Shown: positions 1 through 11,348 of the stretch, piece by piece
Numbering within the stretch: the stretch's first letter is position 1
How the letters are laid out: each line of letters begins with the position of its first letter
NCBI RefSeq assembly: GCF_905147045.1
Contig: NC_065904.1
Span: 3,906,001 to 3,970,000 of the forward strand
Source of the DNA: Nymphalis io
Taxonomy: Eukaryota; Arthropoda; Insecta; Lepidoptera; Nymphalidae
Length of the DNA stretch: 64,000 bases
Reading direction: 5' to 3'
Translations under genes and position numbers: made by a program
The notes under the pieces: model-generated
Seen by the model: only the letters and a program-made list of their open reading frames with translations
Database searches by the model: none
Told to the model about the DNA's origin: nothing

Positions 1-2055
1 AATTAAAATTGAATACATATAAAATTCGACTTATTTAGCTTAAAGTTAATGGTCTAATTAGTTAATTAATTGAATACATATTTTTTACTAATTTGCTTCC
101 GCATAAAATTATTTTTTAATAATACGATTATTACTCTGTATTGCAATGGCAGAAGACGTAAACATAAACAAACCTAAGGTATATATACTTTATATTCCAG
201 GCGATTTCTTAACAGCTCTGCTATATTACGCACTATCATCAATTCTTGATTAATATATACTTTTTTATAATGTATCATTATTTCACTTAAATTATTTTTC
301 TATCCACTATACTTTTACTTTCATATTTCCGATGACAATTTCGTCGAAAAAAAAAACCGCCATTTTTTTACGAATTCCACAGATTATTTAGATCTCGAAC
401 AACGATGTCATGACAATTCAATGTCAAAGTTATTTATTTATCTTCACTTCACTTCTTTCTACATAATGGACTTCACATATCTTTCAGGTTTGTTGTGCTC
501 ATGGGATCAGCTTTGAGTACCATAAAGCACGATTTTTTTTACATTTTTTTTAACAACAGTTCTATATATTGGCTCTTTTTTGACACTAATTAGGTAATAC
601 TGTAATGATGCAATAGATGCAATGCCAAGGGGGCACTTGACGAAATACTTTTTAAAATTAAATTAATTTATGATCTTTACTTTATCTTGTACTTGACATC
701 TCGAGGCGGTAGATATTCTAAGTTGTATGTCTAAAAATATATTTACAAATTATACAATTTTAACACTTAAGATTTTACAATGGTTATTTGGCAGCTATTT
801 ATAAAACTAGTTCCTATTTATGTATTTATTAAATTTTAAATTTATTTTTTTCATAAAATATGCCAATTTTTATAAGCTTATTTTTGTAACAACTATAACG
901 CATCTGTAATGTATTTATTAGTAGAGGGGGACAATTCTTCTAATATATTGTTACTTTATCGCAATCGAATCGAAGCGTGATCGTTGCCGTTATTTCGTTT
1001 TCATATTTTTTAATTTAATTATCGACTATTGCCATAAAAATAAACACTTACGTTTGATTTTGACATAACGATAAACGTTAACATAATAATGATTCAAAGT
1101 TGGATCGGAATTGAATCGGGAACGTATCGTAATCGTTATAAAATAGTAGACGAATTCTACTATTTTAATCTCTCTCTATAATATTCTCGTTTAATCTTCC
1201 TGAAACACTGCAGGAAAAAACATCTTCACTTAAAGCATTAATATATAAGTTGAACTGTTACATCTAATGATAATTATAATATGAACTTATTTTGATTAAT
1301 ACGTAATATCATATTTTATAACATATAGACAAGAAATGAAGTCTATGTGTTAAGTGAAATTAAAGATTATTATTATTCATGACATTTTATAGCTACTCTA
1401 TTTTTTTAAATAATGTACTGCTAGTATAATAAGTAATTTTTAAACATTTTATAACATAAAACGTGTGAAAGAAAAAGCAAAATTAATATTATAAAAAAAA
1501 AAAACAAAAATGTTTCCAAAGTTTTGGCTGTGTAATGAATAACAAGACTGATGGTGAAATTGTCGAAACTGTTCCTAATTGTGCTTTTTCTCGAATTATC
1601 ATAATAATTAACATTATTTTTATACGTAATATATATAAGGTTTTTTCTAATGTTTATATCTGATGAATTTACCATTGCAAATATATTTATATTACTGAAT
1701 AAATATTATTGTTTTATTTTATCTCAACATTTCTTTTCTTACGCCATTCCGCTCAATAACAGTTACACTTCCGGTCCGGCCGTGGCCGGAGATAGTTATA
1801 TACAATGAAATAACGAATTTAAATTAAAAAAAAATACACAGTGCTAAAAGATCTTGGTTGGACGTCATAAAGTTAATGTAAAAAAAATATTGACAATTAT
1901 TATTTTTAAAATCTAACAATAAATCATACATTCCAAAATTAATAAATGTAAAAATATTTCTTATTTTAAGTTAATGTTAACCTTTTGGATATAAAGTCAT
2001 ACTGTTTATAACAATCAGCAAATAAATATTATATAAATAGAAAAAACAAAAGAAT
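1..2055. other. AT-rich spacer without a recognised gene
   Basis: Both strands are rich in stops and homopolymer A/T runs. The longest open frame (minus, about 1421-1675) has no recognisable composition or motif. A short GC-rich patch near 1770-1790 stands out but has no features I can name. Confidence 0.6.
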
Positions 2056-2127
2056 GTTTCCGCCCGGGATCGAACCGGGGACCTTGTGCGTGTGAAGCAC
2101 ACGTGATAACCGCTACACTACGGAAAC
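2056..2127 (-). tRNA. tRNA-Val (CAC)
   Basis: The minus strand folds as a complete 72-nt cloverleaf. It has a 7-bp acceptor stem (GTTTCCG with CGGAAAC), a D arm GTGTAGCGGTTATCAC, and an anticodon stem TGTGC/GCACA enclosing loop TTCACAC, so the anticodon is CAC. The T arm carries the B-box GGTTCGATCC. The sequence is close to the canonical metazoan tRNA-Val(CAC). Downstream on the minus strand are T runs (TTTTG, TTTTTTC) suitable as Pol III terminators. It lies about 255 bp upstream of, and divergent from, the TRIC-channel transcription start. There is no intron. Confidence 0.95.
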
Positions 2128-2381
2128 TTGTAGTAGTAAATCGAATTTTTGAAACATAAGCCTCTCTTATTAAAATAATAGATAAAAATAAAAAGAATTT
2201 GACAGGTGTAATTTATAACTGTTATTTCATCTGACACGGTGAGATTCCAACCGCTCTAATCGTGGAGAGTTGACCAAAATAATCAAAAAAGCCGATACAT
2301 CGCTTCCGACCAGCCAGTTTCGCGGCTACTTCGCCCGCGGATAGTCGCGGACACGTCACCGTGACACATTATTGTCGGTGT

Positions 2382-2386
2382 TCAGT
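2382..2386 (+). promoter_or_regulatory. Arthropod initiator (TCAGT) of the TRIC gene
   Basis: TCAGT, the arthropod Inr consensus, sits 49 nt before the start codon of the channel gene. It lies at the end of a locally GC-rich stretch (about 2260-2375) and has no upstream TATA box. Placement as the transcription start is inferred. Confidence 0.45.
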
Positions 2387-2434
2387 TGGATTATATTCCC
2401 TTAGATATCGGGGGCTGCACAAAAATCTTCCACC

Positions 2435-5400
2435 ATGGATCCCGAAGCATTCTTAGACCTGGCCAACCAGGTCATAAAACTCAAAATGTACCCATATTTT
2501 GACATAGCGCATTCTTTGCTCTGCGCTTTAGCGGTGCGGGAAGATTTAGGAGCTGGTAAGCAAAATAATAAAATATATTTCAAATAAATCCCGCCAAATT
2601 TACTTATTCAACCCAATTACTGTCCTAAGTACAATTTTAATTTCATGTACACAATTTGTCTCTAATTATATCACTAAAATTAAGCCACCTATTGAATTTA
2701 TAAATAGACTTGTTCCTTTCATTTGAAGACAAACCGCACTTATGGGCTGCCGACGGTATAGAATATAGATATTAACTTTACGAGGAAAATATATTTTGAT
2801 TATATAATCATCTGCTAATTATATTATCTAGTAATTTCTGGAACCGAAATATAATTCTAAATTTATTATCTTGATATGAGGCGAACATACTAATATTATG
2901 ATCAAAATATTACGTACTATCTTACACTGACGTGGGCGATAATGATTGCAGATTATCATCGGCGAATTTTAAACGTACAATATATCCATTTAGTAGAATT
3001 GGAGAGGTTATGTTTTAGCATTTTGTTTACGATAAGAACCCTTCACACTTTTTCTGGTATGGACGATAAGGGAATTTATATGTTTGAAGGAAGCGGGAAT
3101 AGATGGCGCTTGTAAATCAAAAATAGGTCATCGGCTCATAATAGTCAGTATTATATATAATATGTTATGTTGACAAGCTGGGTGCTTCAGAATCGAGTTT
3201 GTAGTTAAAGAAAAAGAAAATAAGAAACTCTTGGGCTCGTCCGGGATTTGAACCCGGGACCTCTCGCACCCGAAGCGAGAATCATACCCCTAGACCAACG
3301 AGCCATATTATTTTATAGTGAAATTAAAAAACAATTTATTGAAACGTTAATAGGAAAACATGGTATTGTTTTTTTTTTTTGCTGAAGTTAAAAGTGTCAA
3401 CAAGACACACAAATAGTATTTAGGTTGGACAATGTTGCCAACGAACCCGATTTAGCATTTTTAAAGAGCATGTCTCAAGCCCTACGAAAGGTTTTGGGTC
3501 CTTACCTATACTTTTAGTTCGTATCCGAGTTCCAAGCTAATTTCGAAATATAAATACATATAATATTTACCTAAGGATTTTCCCTTTTTTTCATTTAATA
3601 TTTTGTGTCCATAAAATGATTATAATTCATCTCGTGCTATACGGCGAAGGAAAACATCGTGAGGAAACCTGCATATGTCTAATTTCACTGAAATTCTGCC
3701 ACATGTGTATTCCACCAACCCGCATTGGAGCAGCGTGGTGGAATAAGCTCGATACCTTCTCCTCAAAAAGGGAGAGGAGGCCTTAGCCCAGCAGTAGGAA
3801 ATTCACAGGCTGTTTCTTTACTTTATCCATAAAAAAAAACTAAACGACACTTGCTGTGAATATTAAAGGGGCGAACTCTAAAGATATCGTACTTTAAAAG
3901 TTGTTCACTCTAGCCTGGCTTGAGTGTTTTACAACACGCCAACAGCATAAACCAACAGCATAAATATTCAAAAAACCACTAGACTCTAGCTGACGCGGAT
4001 TTAAGCTCGCGATAAAATCATTCTTGGATAAAATCAACGCGTGCTATTTATATGCTGTCACTTCTAAAAAGGTTTTTCTTACACATAATATAAAATTAAG
4101 ATAAAATAAGCAATAAAATTACAAGTCAATGTTACAAAAAAAAAGAATGAACGAATATTATATTACTTGAAACCGCGTAACCAAGTAGAGATGAATTACT
4201 CGATGCATGTTACTCATATATACTGTTTCTTTAAATTCGATTATCTCATCAGGATCTAACGGTTCGATTTCATTATTTATTGCATTAGCTTAACCATTTA
4301 TTGAGAACTAGTTTCCGCCCGTGTCTCAGGGGGGAGATACCCTGTAACCTTTTCTATACCCCTGACAACGTGTATGCAAAATATCATGATGATTGGTTGA
4401 GTAGTTAAGACGTGAAAGCGTAACAAATAAACACAGAAACAAACTCGCTTTTGCATTTATAATGTTAGAAAGGATTTATAGACTAAGTACTTACATAACA
4501 ATACGGTCCCACCCATGAGGACAAATCTGTAACGCTTAACGCGGATGCGACCAATCTCAAGCACTGTAGCCATCTGCATGAGATATTGTACAATTATGTG
4601 AGCTCCCTCCCTCCCGGCGAATATAAAAAAAGAGCTAAATTGATGTGATTATTTTACGACATGATGTTAAATTTTTTGGATACAAATAACGGTTTCATCT
4701 TAAATATATTATAACGATTACAGGTGCACAGGCTTTTTCCCGCAAACATCCGTTGTCATGCTGGTTGTCCACTATGCTCGTGATCTTCGCGGGCGGCATG
4801 GTGGCCAACGGTCTGCTTGGGGAGCCTATCCTTGCGCCGCTCAAGAATACGCCGCAACTAGTGATAGGAACTATAACCTGGTAAGTTGGCATTTTTCTTT
4901 TCTTTTTTTTTTATATATTCGCCGGGAGGGCAAATGACTCTACTCCACCTGATGGTAAGTGGTAGTAGAGTCCAAACGCGACGACGGCCAGTACAGACGG
5001 GAAAAACATTCTGCACTAGCCGCCTTCGCCTTGCCGGCCCGCAAGATGCCTCTTCACGCCTCGTTTGAAGGAACCCGGGTTGTAAGAGGAAGGGAACACG
5101 TGAGCTGGTAAGGAATTCCATTTTTTGGAAGTGCGACAAAGAAAGGAGTTGCCAAATTTCTTTGTTCGCGATGGAATTGATGTCACAGTTATTAGTCACA
5201 GTTATTAGTTATTAGTCTTTGTATTAATATTAGCGAATACCGGCTGGTGAGGCCTTATGCAACTCCTACTACATATTATTTACTTCTTGAGAAGTTGTTG
5301 CTGGCGCGTTGACATTGTATGGAAGCACCCGTATGTAAGTGCGTAGGTAACCTTCTTTTACGCCAGCATGAGCTAGCCTATTTGCTTGTATGTGTCTCCC

Positions 5401-8400
5401 TAAAGTAAATTAAAAAAAGAGGAGAACTTAGCACAGTAGTGGGACATTTAAAGGCTGTTATTTAAATCATTTTTAATTTTTGAATTAACATTACGGTATA
5501 AGACTCAGTGAAAATTTTTATAATCATAATAAAATAAAGACAGACACAATTCCTAATACTATTTAGGAATAGTTTGTTGTCAAACCTACTTTGTACGTTA
5601 AGGAACTACTTTGTAGTTGCCTTATAGCACAGGTTAACTCAATAACATAAAAGGGCTCCCCAGTTGAATATATTGTAACCTAAGTTTAACTTTAAAAAGC
5701 AACACTTATAAAAACTGCTTGAAAGTAGATGAATAAGTATGGAGCAGCTGCTTTCGACATTAAAGTACATTTATGTAGTCTGTATTGCTAAGTTCATAAG
5801 ATTCGATTATTAATAATCATAAATCATATGTCAAAACTGAATAAAATAAGTTTTTAATTTTAATATGCTCTCAGTTTTTAAGAAAATATTTTATAAATTC
5901 CTACCGGAGTGTGGGTTAACCCACAAATTATATTTATGTTTGTATAAAATGCGAATTAAGTGGTAATCTATTTATTTTTTATTGAACAATTTCAAATTTT
6001 TATTTAAAAAATATAATAAGCTAGTTAAATTTCATATTTCATTTTGAATATATTTGTTACGAACAATAAATTATCTATTTTATTTATGGAGAATCGTTGC
6101 TAATGGTAAAAAAGACGATTTACGGGCTCGTCCGGGATTTGAACCCGGGACCTCTCGCACCCGAAGCGAGAATCATACCCCTAGACCAACGAGCCATGTA
6201 TTACATACGTGTAAGTATCCACCGCGTTAGAATAGAAAAAATGACTTTCGTATACTTTTTTAAATATCCTGAGCCTACTGAATTCATTTATTCATATAGG
6301 ACAATTAATTCAATTATTTACTTATACAGTACAATTAAAACATAATTTTAAAAATATTATCTGATGATTTAATTAATTAGGTATACAATAATGTAAAAAT
6401 CATATCTGGAATTGCGTTCGAAATGCACAAATCGGAATGTAAACATCCTAAGCGTCATTACGCCGTTCTAAAAATATTATACTCACGCTCCTGTGCTTTT
6501 ATATTCATGCTTTAAAAGATCTATAAAAATATTACAGTATATAATATTTGTTTTAGTACAATAATAATAAAAAGAATGAATAAAATATTTACAAATACAT
6601 ACTGGCACATTAAAGTGAATAAAAACATTTAATTAGAATAGTATTGAAGTAGGTTGCAAAAATTACTTGTTTACTTTTATATGTTTTATTGTTCTTAATA
6701 TATCGAAAATACTTCTCATATATCTATATTATTCAGCTAGATAAAAAGTAGATTTGGAATGAGCTAAAGCCAAGTTCTTCTATTCGTTTTAATTAAGTAA
6801 TATATATGTCTCTTTATTATGTTACATCATTCACTATCGCCCTTTGTTGAGTTTGTTTGTTTATAACGCATTCTCGTCTTAACTACTCATCCGATTATCG
6901 TGACAATTTGCGTACACTTTGACGGGTGTAAAGTTAAGGACATAGGGTACCTAACACCTCCCTCGCCCCCTCCCCGCATATGCGGGCGATTTCGCGGAGG
7001 AATCTAGCGCAAGTTTATAAATTTAGAAAATTATTTCTTACAGGTATGTGGTGTTTTACATGCCCTTCGACGTCGGCTACAAAGTGGCCAAATTTCTCCC
7101 TGTAAAGGTGGCTGCTTCAGCCATGAAGGAAATATATCGAGCGAAAAAAGTATATGACGGTGTCAGTCATGCTGCTAAGCTGTATCCTAATGCGTATATT
7201 ATAATGGTTATTGTTGGTAAGTTGATTTATTAATTATTTAAACCTTAGATAATAGGAAAAGTAATAATTTTATAAATTTTGCTATAAGTATCATAAAAAG
7301 AAAAGTAAAAAGCAGTTTTTCAAATGTTTTTCATCCAGTTTTGTGAATCATATAATAATAAAAACATTATTTTTTTAGGTACATTGAAAGGAAATGGTGC
7401 TGGATTTACGAAGCTAGTTGAACGACTCATACGCGGGGCGTGGACTCCTACCGCTATGGAAACAATGCAACCTAGCTTGTAAGTTAAAATTTAACTAGTT
7501 GTTAAAAACTATAGAATTTATAAGTAAATGTAGTAAGATAAGCAAGCAAATAGCAAGAGAAATAAACGTCTTCTCGTTATGTACTATTGTACATTCGATT
7601 TACATTTAAATCATCTATCTTTATTATTAAGTAACTCTATTTTAATAATAGCTTGTGCTTCAACGCTCTAAATGTTTAGCGAACCATTACAAACGCCGTT
7701 GTCTATATTACGTGATTATTACTTTTATCTCTTGTTTGTTGATCAATTCGTATTATCTTCAACTCAACTAGACTATTCATATTCAAAACACGAACCAATT
7801 TAACAAATATTGTTATAATGTAATGTGTAAAACGTGACTGCAACGAGTATTTCATGCTATGTTTAATGTTAAAGTCGTTTAAATATGAAAGTATTTTAAA
7901 TTTAGTATTTTACTTATATTTGAATTTGTTTTTCAGCTACACAAAGGCTTCTCTGGTGGCTTCCGTGATATTTGTACTTGACAAAAAGACCGATTTAATA
8001 TCTGCGCCACATGCGCTGGTCTACTTTGGCATCGTGATCTTTTTCGTATATTTCAAGGTAACTATTTGCTACTTGTAACTCCATTGAAGCAATGACATCT
8101 GCAATATATTTAGTATATTATCTTAGAACTATTTTTATGCATAGAAAAAACTAACAGTATTGTCAAATTATACAATGAGTGGAATTTCTTATCTTTTCGT
8201 AAGATTAATAGATGGGTTATTCCATTTATCATTGACTTATTTTTTTAAAGACCTACTAGCAATGTCTTTGCTTATATTCTATAAAATTATAAGGTGTTTA
8301 AGCTTTCTTTATGTTAATGCTAAGACCAATCCCTTCTATTGGTCTGAATGTTTATGCCTTTGAATAATTTTCATGATAAACAAAATCCACGAATGCAATT

Positions 8401-8605
8401 AATTTTAACGATTACACGATATTTATTTAATTACGTTTGCAATTTTCAGTTGTCTTCCATTCTGTTGGGTATACACGATCCTTTCGTGCCATTTGAAAAT
8501 CTATTCTGTGCATTATTCATGGGTGGTATTTGGGACTCGCTTGCTAAGCTGCTAGGCAAAGGGCAGCCTAAGGAAGAGACGAAGGATGCCAAAAAAACTA
8601 ATTAA
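2435..8605 (+). CDS. TRIC-type trimeric intracellular cation channel (TMEM38 family), six exons
   Basis: Exons: 2435-2555, 4724-4880, 7044-7216, 7379-7478, 7937-8057, 8450-8605. All junctions are GT-AG and in phase, giving 275 residues, the family's usual size. The start codon has a strong context (CACCATGG). The first exon encodes MDPEAFLDLANQVIKLKMYP. Later exons carry typical TRIC blocks: FAGGMVANGLLGEP (exon 2), FYMPFDVGYK and MKEIYRAKKV (exon 3), and GNGAGFTKLVERLIRGAW (exon 4). Several hydrophobic membrane segments fit the seven-helix TRIC fold. Family members are ER/SR potassium channels that supply counter-ions during calcium release. The C-terminus reads DAKKTN, ending in a KKXX dilysine pattern consistent with ER retrieval. 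Introns 1 and 2 each contain an antisense tRNA-Pro. The family assignment is firm; TMEM38A versus B orthology is not decided. Confidence 0.93.
3233..3304 (-). tRNA. tRNA-Pro (CGG), copy 1, inside TRIC intron 1
   Basis: The minus strand reads GGCTCGTTGGTCTAGGGG and continues through anticodon arm CTCGC-TTCGGGT-GCGAG (anticodon CGG) and T arm GGTTCAAATCC to acceptor CGAGCC plus discriminator C. It is 72 nt with no intron, and to my recollection essentially identical to the vertebrate tRNA-Pro(CGG). The minus-strand 3' flank has several T runs for Pol III termination. It is antisense to the host channel gene. Confidence 0.96.
3618..3815 (+). mobile_element. tRNA-headed SINE family A, 3' part
   Basis: It shares the body of the fuller copies at 9991 and 14401: CTCGTGC...GAAGGAAAACATCGTGAGG, ACATGTGTATTCCACCAAC, GCAGCGTGGTGGAATAAGCT and the ending GCCCAGCAGT...TTCACAGGCTGTTT. 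The tRNA-like head is missing, so the copy is 5' truncated. It lies in TRIC intron 1. Confidence 0.85.
4905..5170 (+). repeat. Interspersed repeat fragment in TRIC intron 2
   Basis: A GC-rich block begins just after exon 2 with a T run. It contains CACCTGATGGTAAGTGGTAG, GTCCAAACGCGACGACGGCC and GAAGGAACCCGGGTTGTAAG. The composition contrasts sharply with the AT-rich intron. The CCTGATGGTAAGTGG module is shared with the 290-bp family B repeats, so the two are probably related. An open frame crosses it, but it is repeat-derived. Confidence 0.65.
6124..6195 (-). tRNA. tRNA-Pro (CGG), copy 2, inside TRIC intron 2
   Basis: The 72-nt sequence is identical to the copy at 3233-3304, with anticodon CGG and the same orientation, again antisense to the host gene. 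The minus strand runs into TTTTTT about 10 nt after the gene, a good Pol III terminator. The flanks are not similar to those of copy 1 beyond the tRNA itself. Confidence 0.96.
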
Positions 8606-9035
8606 ACGTAAGAAATTTTATAATTATTGTTGTTAATTTTTTCTATAACAATATGAATGTAATTTGTTAAGTGGTATTTAATTAGTCCATACACATAATT
8701 TGAAAATAGATAATTTTGCTATTCCTTTATTATTATTACAGTCATTTGTTACTCAACAAACTGTGATTACATGGAAAGTTTTAAGTGAGTTTATAAAAAC
8801 TCTCTTAATGAATAATCATTTCGATGTTCTTTCTTCGAATTTTTACTTTGCCATTTCGTATCTTTGCCGCTCGCGCCACCATACTGATAACGTGGCGCCC
8901 ATAAACGGTTCTTTTGATAATATATATTTCCTTTCAGACTCATTTTACGATTAATTCTGTTACGTTATATAAAAAAAAAAAAACAAAAGAAAACGCTAAT
9001 TTAATTTTTATTTACAAAATTCTTTTTTTTTTCAG

Positions 9036-9104
9036 GTTATCAGTGATCAACTGACACCGACAATACAAGCTGCGACGTTATCTTTTAGTACATCAAATAA
9101 TTAA
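9036..9104 (+). other. Possible 3'UTR exon or alternative last exon of the TRIC gene
   Basis: A strong acceptor (long T run then TTCAG) ends at 9035. Just after the TRIC stop codon there is a donor, AC|GTAAG, at 8608, so a 3'UTR intron 8608-9035 is plausible. Alternatively exon 5 (phase 0) could splice directly here, giving a 22-residue tail beginning VISDQLTPTIQ and a stop at 9102-9104. A possible poly(A) signal AATAAA lies at 9804. Only transcripts can decide. Confidence 0.35.
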
Positions 9105-9990
9105 GAAAGTAAAATGAAAAAAAAATAAAAAAAATTGCAAAACCCCATAAATCTTAAAAAAATGGCACAACGACCAAAGTTCGGATTTTATTATTTTTAA
9201 GTTTGACTAGTCATAACTTTAAGTTTTTATGTGCATGACGGTGAATTGTTTCTAAGTATAATTGTGTGCGTTTTATATGTTCCCAATATAGTATACGGTT
9301 ACTATTTGAAATCAATACTTTTAGTAACTTGTATTAATTTCCTAAGAAAAGTCATTCAATAAGCTATTTCCTGTTTAATTACAGTGTTTCCTATTTATAC
9401 CAATGATGATTTTTAAAATTGACATACGAATTATTCGTTAATTGTATTACCAAATGCGTATTATCTTAATGTTTTTTTGGTAAAAAATATTTGCACATGT
9501 TTCATTTCCTTAAAAGTATTGTGGTTTGAAAGTGTGTTTTTTAAAACATTCGAGCGTTGTAATTACTATTATTTAAGTTAATTTATCCGAAACGACTTGC
9601 GACTTTCCGACTTCCTTAATTATATAAATAACAATATAATAATTTTAAAACGTCATGAAAACACTGGCTGAATCGCATGGGTGCTAGCGATGAAGACCAC
9701 TGGTTTCTTGAATCGATTTTTAATTTAGTTGATTTGTATGAATTAAAATATATAATTCAATACCTACTTAATCTGGTTTTAAATTTACTTATGTGAAGGA
9801 AGGAATAAAAAGATATTTTTTAAGAATGTTTTCTTTACGTGATCATTTTATTAAAATGAATATTTTTATTTTGCTTACATTAAAAACTTTTTGAAAGTTT
9901 TGCGAGGTAATAAATTGATAGCCTTGGTTTAAGTGGTTAATTTTTTTTTTAAACTATTCTGTTAAATGAATGTTAAATGAAAATAAAAAA

Positions 9991-10297
9991 GCCGAGATGG
10001 CCCAGTGGTAAGAACGCGTGAATCTTAACCGATGATCGTGGGTTCAAACCCCGGCAAGCACCACTGAATTTTCATGTGCTTAATTTGTGATTATAATTCA
10101 TCTCGTGCTTTACGGTGAAGGAAAACATCGTGAGGAAACCTGCATGTATCTAATTTCACTGAAATTCTGCCACATGTGTATTCCACAAACCCGCATTGGA
10201 GCAGCGTGGTGGAATAAGCTCCAAACCTTCTCCTCAAAATGAGGAGAGGAGGCCTTTAGCCCAGCAGTGGGACATTCACAGGCTGTTTCGGTTTCGG
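9991..10297 (+). mobile_element. Full-length tRNA-headed SINE family A
   Basis: The head is tRNA-like: GCCGAGATGGCCCAGTGGTA (A-box region), then AATCTTAACCGATGATCGTG and the B-box GGGTTCAAACC. The shared body follows and ends at GGACATTCACAGGCTGTTTC. It differs by few positions from the copy at 14401. It is a Pol III-type SINE head, not a tRNA gene, because no acceptor stem closes. Confidence 0.88.
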
Positions 10298-10460
10298 AAA
10301 TGAATGAAACTCCTTATCAGAAAAGATACTAGAAGTGTGCCTCGGAGTATACCATATATATGCTATATAATAAATACCCATATGTATCTTTATTTATATA
10401 GATAATTAATATTATACTTATTAAACATCATTTTAATCATGATATTCTTCTAATCCAGAT

Positions 10461-10768
10461 TTTTTTTATATATACAATTGGAAGGCGGACGAGCATATGG
10501 GCCACTTGATGGTAAGTGGTCACCAACGCCCATAAACATTAGCATTGTAAGAAATGTTAACTATCGCTTACATCACCAATGCGCCACCAACCTTGGGAAC
10601 TAAGATGTTATGTCGCTTGTGCCTTACAGGCACACACATTTACACTGGCTCACTCACCCTTCAAACCTGAACACAACAATACCAAGTACTGCTGTTTTGC
10701 TGTAGAATATCTGATGAGTGGGTGGTACTTACCCAGACGAGCTTGCACAAAGCTCTACCACCAGTAAG
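10461..10768 (+). mobile_element. Family B interspersed repeat, near full length
   Basis: It starts with a T run, then GGAAGGCGGACGAGCATATG and GATGGTAAGTGGTCACCAAC. It passes CCAATGCGCCACCAACCTTG and ends near GCTCTACCACCAGTAA. Seven further copies occur in the window on both strands (11169, 18158, 28491, 35885, 38161, 41207, 43124). It looks like a SINE or short non-autonomous element common in butterflies. It carries no coding capacity. Confidence 0.85.
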
Positions 10769-10835
10769 ATATTTTGTAATCAGCCTCATCCTCGCTTTCA
10801 TATATTAATACTTAAATTATTTATGTTAATGATTT

Positions 10836-11105
10836 GACGAGCCGGTTGGCGTAGTTGGTAGATACTTGCCTTTCACGTCGGAGATTGTGGGTTCGATTCC
10901 CACCCAGGACAGACATTTGTGTGCATGAACATGTCTGTTTGTCCTGAGTCTGGGTGTAATTATCTATATAAGTATGTATTTACAAAAGAAAAGTAGTATA
11001 TGTAGTATATCAGTTGTCTGGTTTTCATAGCACAAGCTCTGTACAAGCTTAATTTGGGATCAGATGGCCGTGTGTGAAAAATGTCCCAGAATATTATTAT
11101 AATTC
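10836..11105 (+). mobile_element. Second tRNA-headed SINE type
   Basis: The head GAGCCGGTTGGCGTAGTTGG and B-box GTGGGTTCGATTCCCACCC resemble a tRNA. The 3' body, containing ATTTGTGTGCATGAACATGT, ends at TCCCAGAATATTATTAT, a short tandem tail typical of LINE-mobilised SINEs. It is distinct in sequence from family A. The sequence matches neither strand of a real cloverleaf. Confidence 0.7.
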
Positions 11106-11168
11106 GCTCTAATATTGTATCGAATACCTCGTCCCCACTCTGAAATATATTTTTCCTCTTCATTAGTA

Positions 11169-11348
11169 TTTTTTTTATAGAATAGAAAGGCGGACGAGCA
11201 TATGGGCCACCTGATGGTAAGTGGTCACCAAACGCCTTTAGACATTGGCATTGTAAGAAATGTCAACCATCGCTTACATAGCCAATGCGCCACCAACCTT
11301 GAGAACTAAGATTTTATGTCCCTTGTGCCTGTAATTACACTGGCTCAT
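11169..11348 (+). mobile_element. Family B repeat, truncated copy
   Basis: It has the same start as the 10461 copy (T run, AAGGCGGACGAGCATATGGG) but stops after TACACTGGCTCA, losing the distal third. Confidence 0.8.

Noticed and set aside
9991..10062. tRNA genes at the SINE heads (also 10836 and 14401)
   Set aside because: A and B boxes are present but the acceptor stem does not close, and the same head recurs with a common SINE body.
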